Positions 63,176 through 64,000 of a stretch of 64,000 nucleotides of DNA are shown here, piece after piece. Positions within the stretch are counted from its first letter, which is position 1. The number at the start of each line of letters is the position of its first letter. The notes under the pieces were generated by a model. The model saw only the letters and a program-made list of their open reading frames with translations. It did not search any database and had not been told where the DNA came from. The position numbers and the translations under genes are program-made. Source of the stretch: Qipengyuania aquimaris (lineage in GTDB: Bacteria; Pseudomonadota; Alphaproteobacteria; Sphingomonadales; Sphingomonadaceae); contig NZ_WTYI01000001.1 of assembly GCF_009827445.1 (NCBI RefSeq), forward strand, positions 958,381 to 1,022,380, written 5' to 3'.

Positions 63176-64000
63176 TTAGCCCTCGATACGAGAAAAGTCG
63201 GCGACTTTGTGCACTGCAGCACGGAAAGCCGCAAGCAGGTCAAGGCGATGTGCCCGCTTGTTTTCTTCATCCGCATTTACCGTCACTTCATCGAAGAAGC
63301 GGTCGATGGGTGCGCGCAGGGAAGCAAGAGCCGCCATCGCGCCGGAGAAGTCTTCTGCCTCAAGAGCCCTCGCCGCCGCCGGTTCCGATTTCGCCAGGGC
63401 ATCCATCAGCGCCTTTTCGGCCGGTTCCGGTTCGTAGGAAAGCTCCTTGGCATGGCGCTCGTTCATCTTGGCATCGATCACCGCCTTCATGTCGGGATCG
63501 TCGACCAGAGCCAGCGGATCTTCCTCGCCGGTGCGCGCGATCTCGCCCTCGGCACCGTGCCAGTCTTCCTTCTTGAGGATATTGGCAGCGCGCTTGTAGC
63601 CGGCGAGGAGGTTCGCACCGTCTTCGGTATCCATGAAGGACTGGAGCGCTTTCACTCGCGCTCTAAGACGAACGACATTAGCTTCTATTCCGTGTTCTCC
63701 GATCGACTTAGACGCGCGGACTAAATCGACTGGAATGCCCTCACCACGCTGCAAGACCTCAAATCGCTCTAAAACAAAATCGCGAACTGGTGCGGCTACT
63801 AGCAGCGCCCTTTCCAAATCTCGAAAAACCGCATCCGCAATTTCCTTTTTCGGATTTGCATTTCGAAGGCTTGGGGCCCACCCTTTCAATAGACCCATTG
63901 CGGCTTCATGGCCTAACTCGTCGATTACCTGCTCAATCAACCGTCCCTTATTATCTTGCGAAGCACGCAGCTCTTTAACTGCGAAGTCCCGATCCATATG
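63176..64000 (-). CDS. glyS: Glycyl-tRNA synthetase beta subunit, C-terminal part
   Basis: The C-terminal ~275 residues are present, and the frame stays open to the window edge, so the 5' part lies outside. ARVKALQSFMDTEDGANLLA and GYKRAANILKKEDW are the family's late signature, and the end (FFDEVTVNADEENKRAHRLD and LLAAF) is the anticodon-binding tail. From about 63640 to the window edge GC drops to about 50%, compared with 67% just downstream in the same gene, while the frame is preserved. The alpha subunit gene is not visible. Confidence 0.93.
   Translation of the reverse strand, partial: HMDRDFAVKELRASQDNKGRLIEQVIDELGHEAAMGLLKGWAPSLRNANPKKEIADAVFRDLERALLVAAPVRDFVLERFEVLQRGEGIPVDLVRASKSIGEHGIEANVVRLRARVKALQSFMDTEDGANLLAGYKRAANILKKEDWHGAEGEIARTGEEDPLALVDDPDMKAVIDAKMNERHAKELSYEPEPAEKALMDALAKSEPAAARALEAEDFSGAMAALASLRAPIDRFFDEVTVNADEENKRAHRLDLLAAFRAAVHKVADFSRIEG

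Overview
The window is about 63% GC chromosomal DNA from an alphaproteobacterium. The likeliest group is Sphingomonadales, family Erythrobacteraceae (Erythrobacter/Qipengyuania-like). This is inferred from the gene set and order: hrcA-grpE facing rph-rdgB, hemW-xerC, rsmI-yraN-gshB beside an LpoA-like lipoprotein, dnaK-dnaJ, PhaR, ProRS of the short archaeal/eukaryotic type, and a comF/methyltransferase pair. Genes are densely packed with many 4-base ATGA/GTGA overlaps. I found no tRNA, rRNA, CRISPR array, insertion sequence, integrase of a mobile element or phage gene, so most of the window is core chromosome.

Layout. 1-4.5 kb: end of a large acidic secreted protein followed by its probable type I secretion exporter (ABC plus HlyD adaptor). 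4.5-11 kb (- strand): PDH complex genes pdhC (E2) and lpdA (E3), separated by a lower-GC membrane gene, a truncated duplicate of a thioesterase, a lipoprotein and the intact thioesterase, then a KefB-type antiporter and a small acidic protein. 11-19.3 kb: UspA, peroxiredoxin-like protein, RNase R, prolyl-tRNA synthetase, PhaR, alanine racemase and an MHS-family transporter. 19.3-27.2 kb: IscU-like scaffold, CvpA, RadA, a patatin-like protein, DnaJ and DnaK behind a sigma-32 (RpoH)-type promoter. 27.4-32.8 kb: PCu(A)C copper-chaperone lipoprotein, an HEMVH metalloprotein with an apparently non-ATG start, GNAT acetyltransferase, an indoleamine 2,3-dioxygenase-family protein, a secreted unknown and a DUF885 protein.

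32.8-44.4 kb: GrpE/HrcA, RNase PH/RdgB, CAP-domain protein, HemW, XerC, GshB, YraN, RsmI, LpoA-like lipoprotein, ParE and a small membrane protein. 44.4-51.1 kb: hydrolase-OsmC fusion, MoxR ATPase, a soluble chemoreceptor-like protein inserted on the opposite strand, the VWA partner of MoxR, a NamZ/DUF1343 amidase-like protein and a DOMON-like protein. 51.1-60.4 kb: TyrS, PilZ, MFS exporter, CysK, PAS protein, acyl-CoA dehydrogenase with its MerR regulator, HisI, a structured 345-base intergenic stretch, ComF and a SAM methyltransferase. 60.4-64 kb: pyruvate phosphate dikinase and the end of glyS, whose upstream half has unusually low GC.

Protein folding and stress functions (DnaK, DnaJ, GrpE, HrcA, UspA, peroxiredoxin, OsmC) are the strongest functional theme. 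I do not see a clear new multi-gene defence or biosynthetic system. The more unusual signals are local: a probable CTG start, a thioesterase remnant, two structured intergenic regions, the chemoreceptor between moxR and its VWA partner, and the composition break in glyS.
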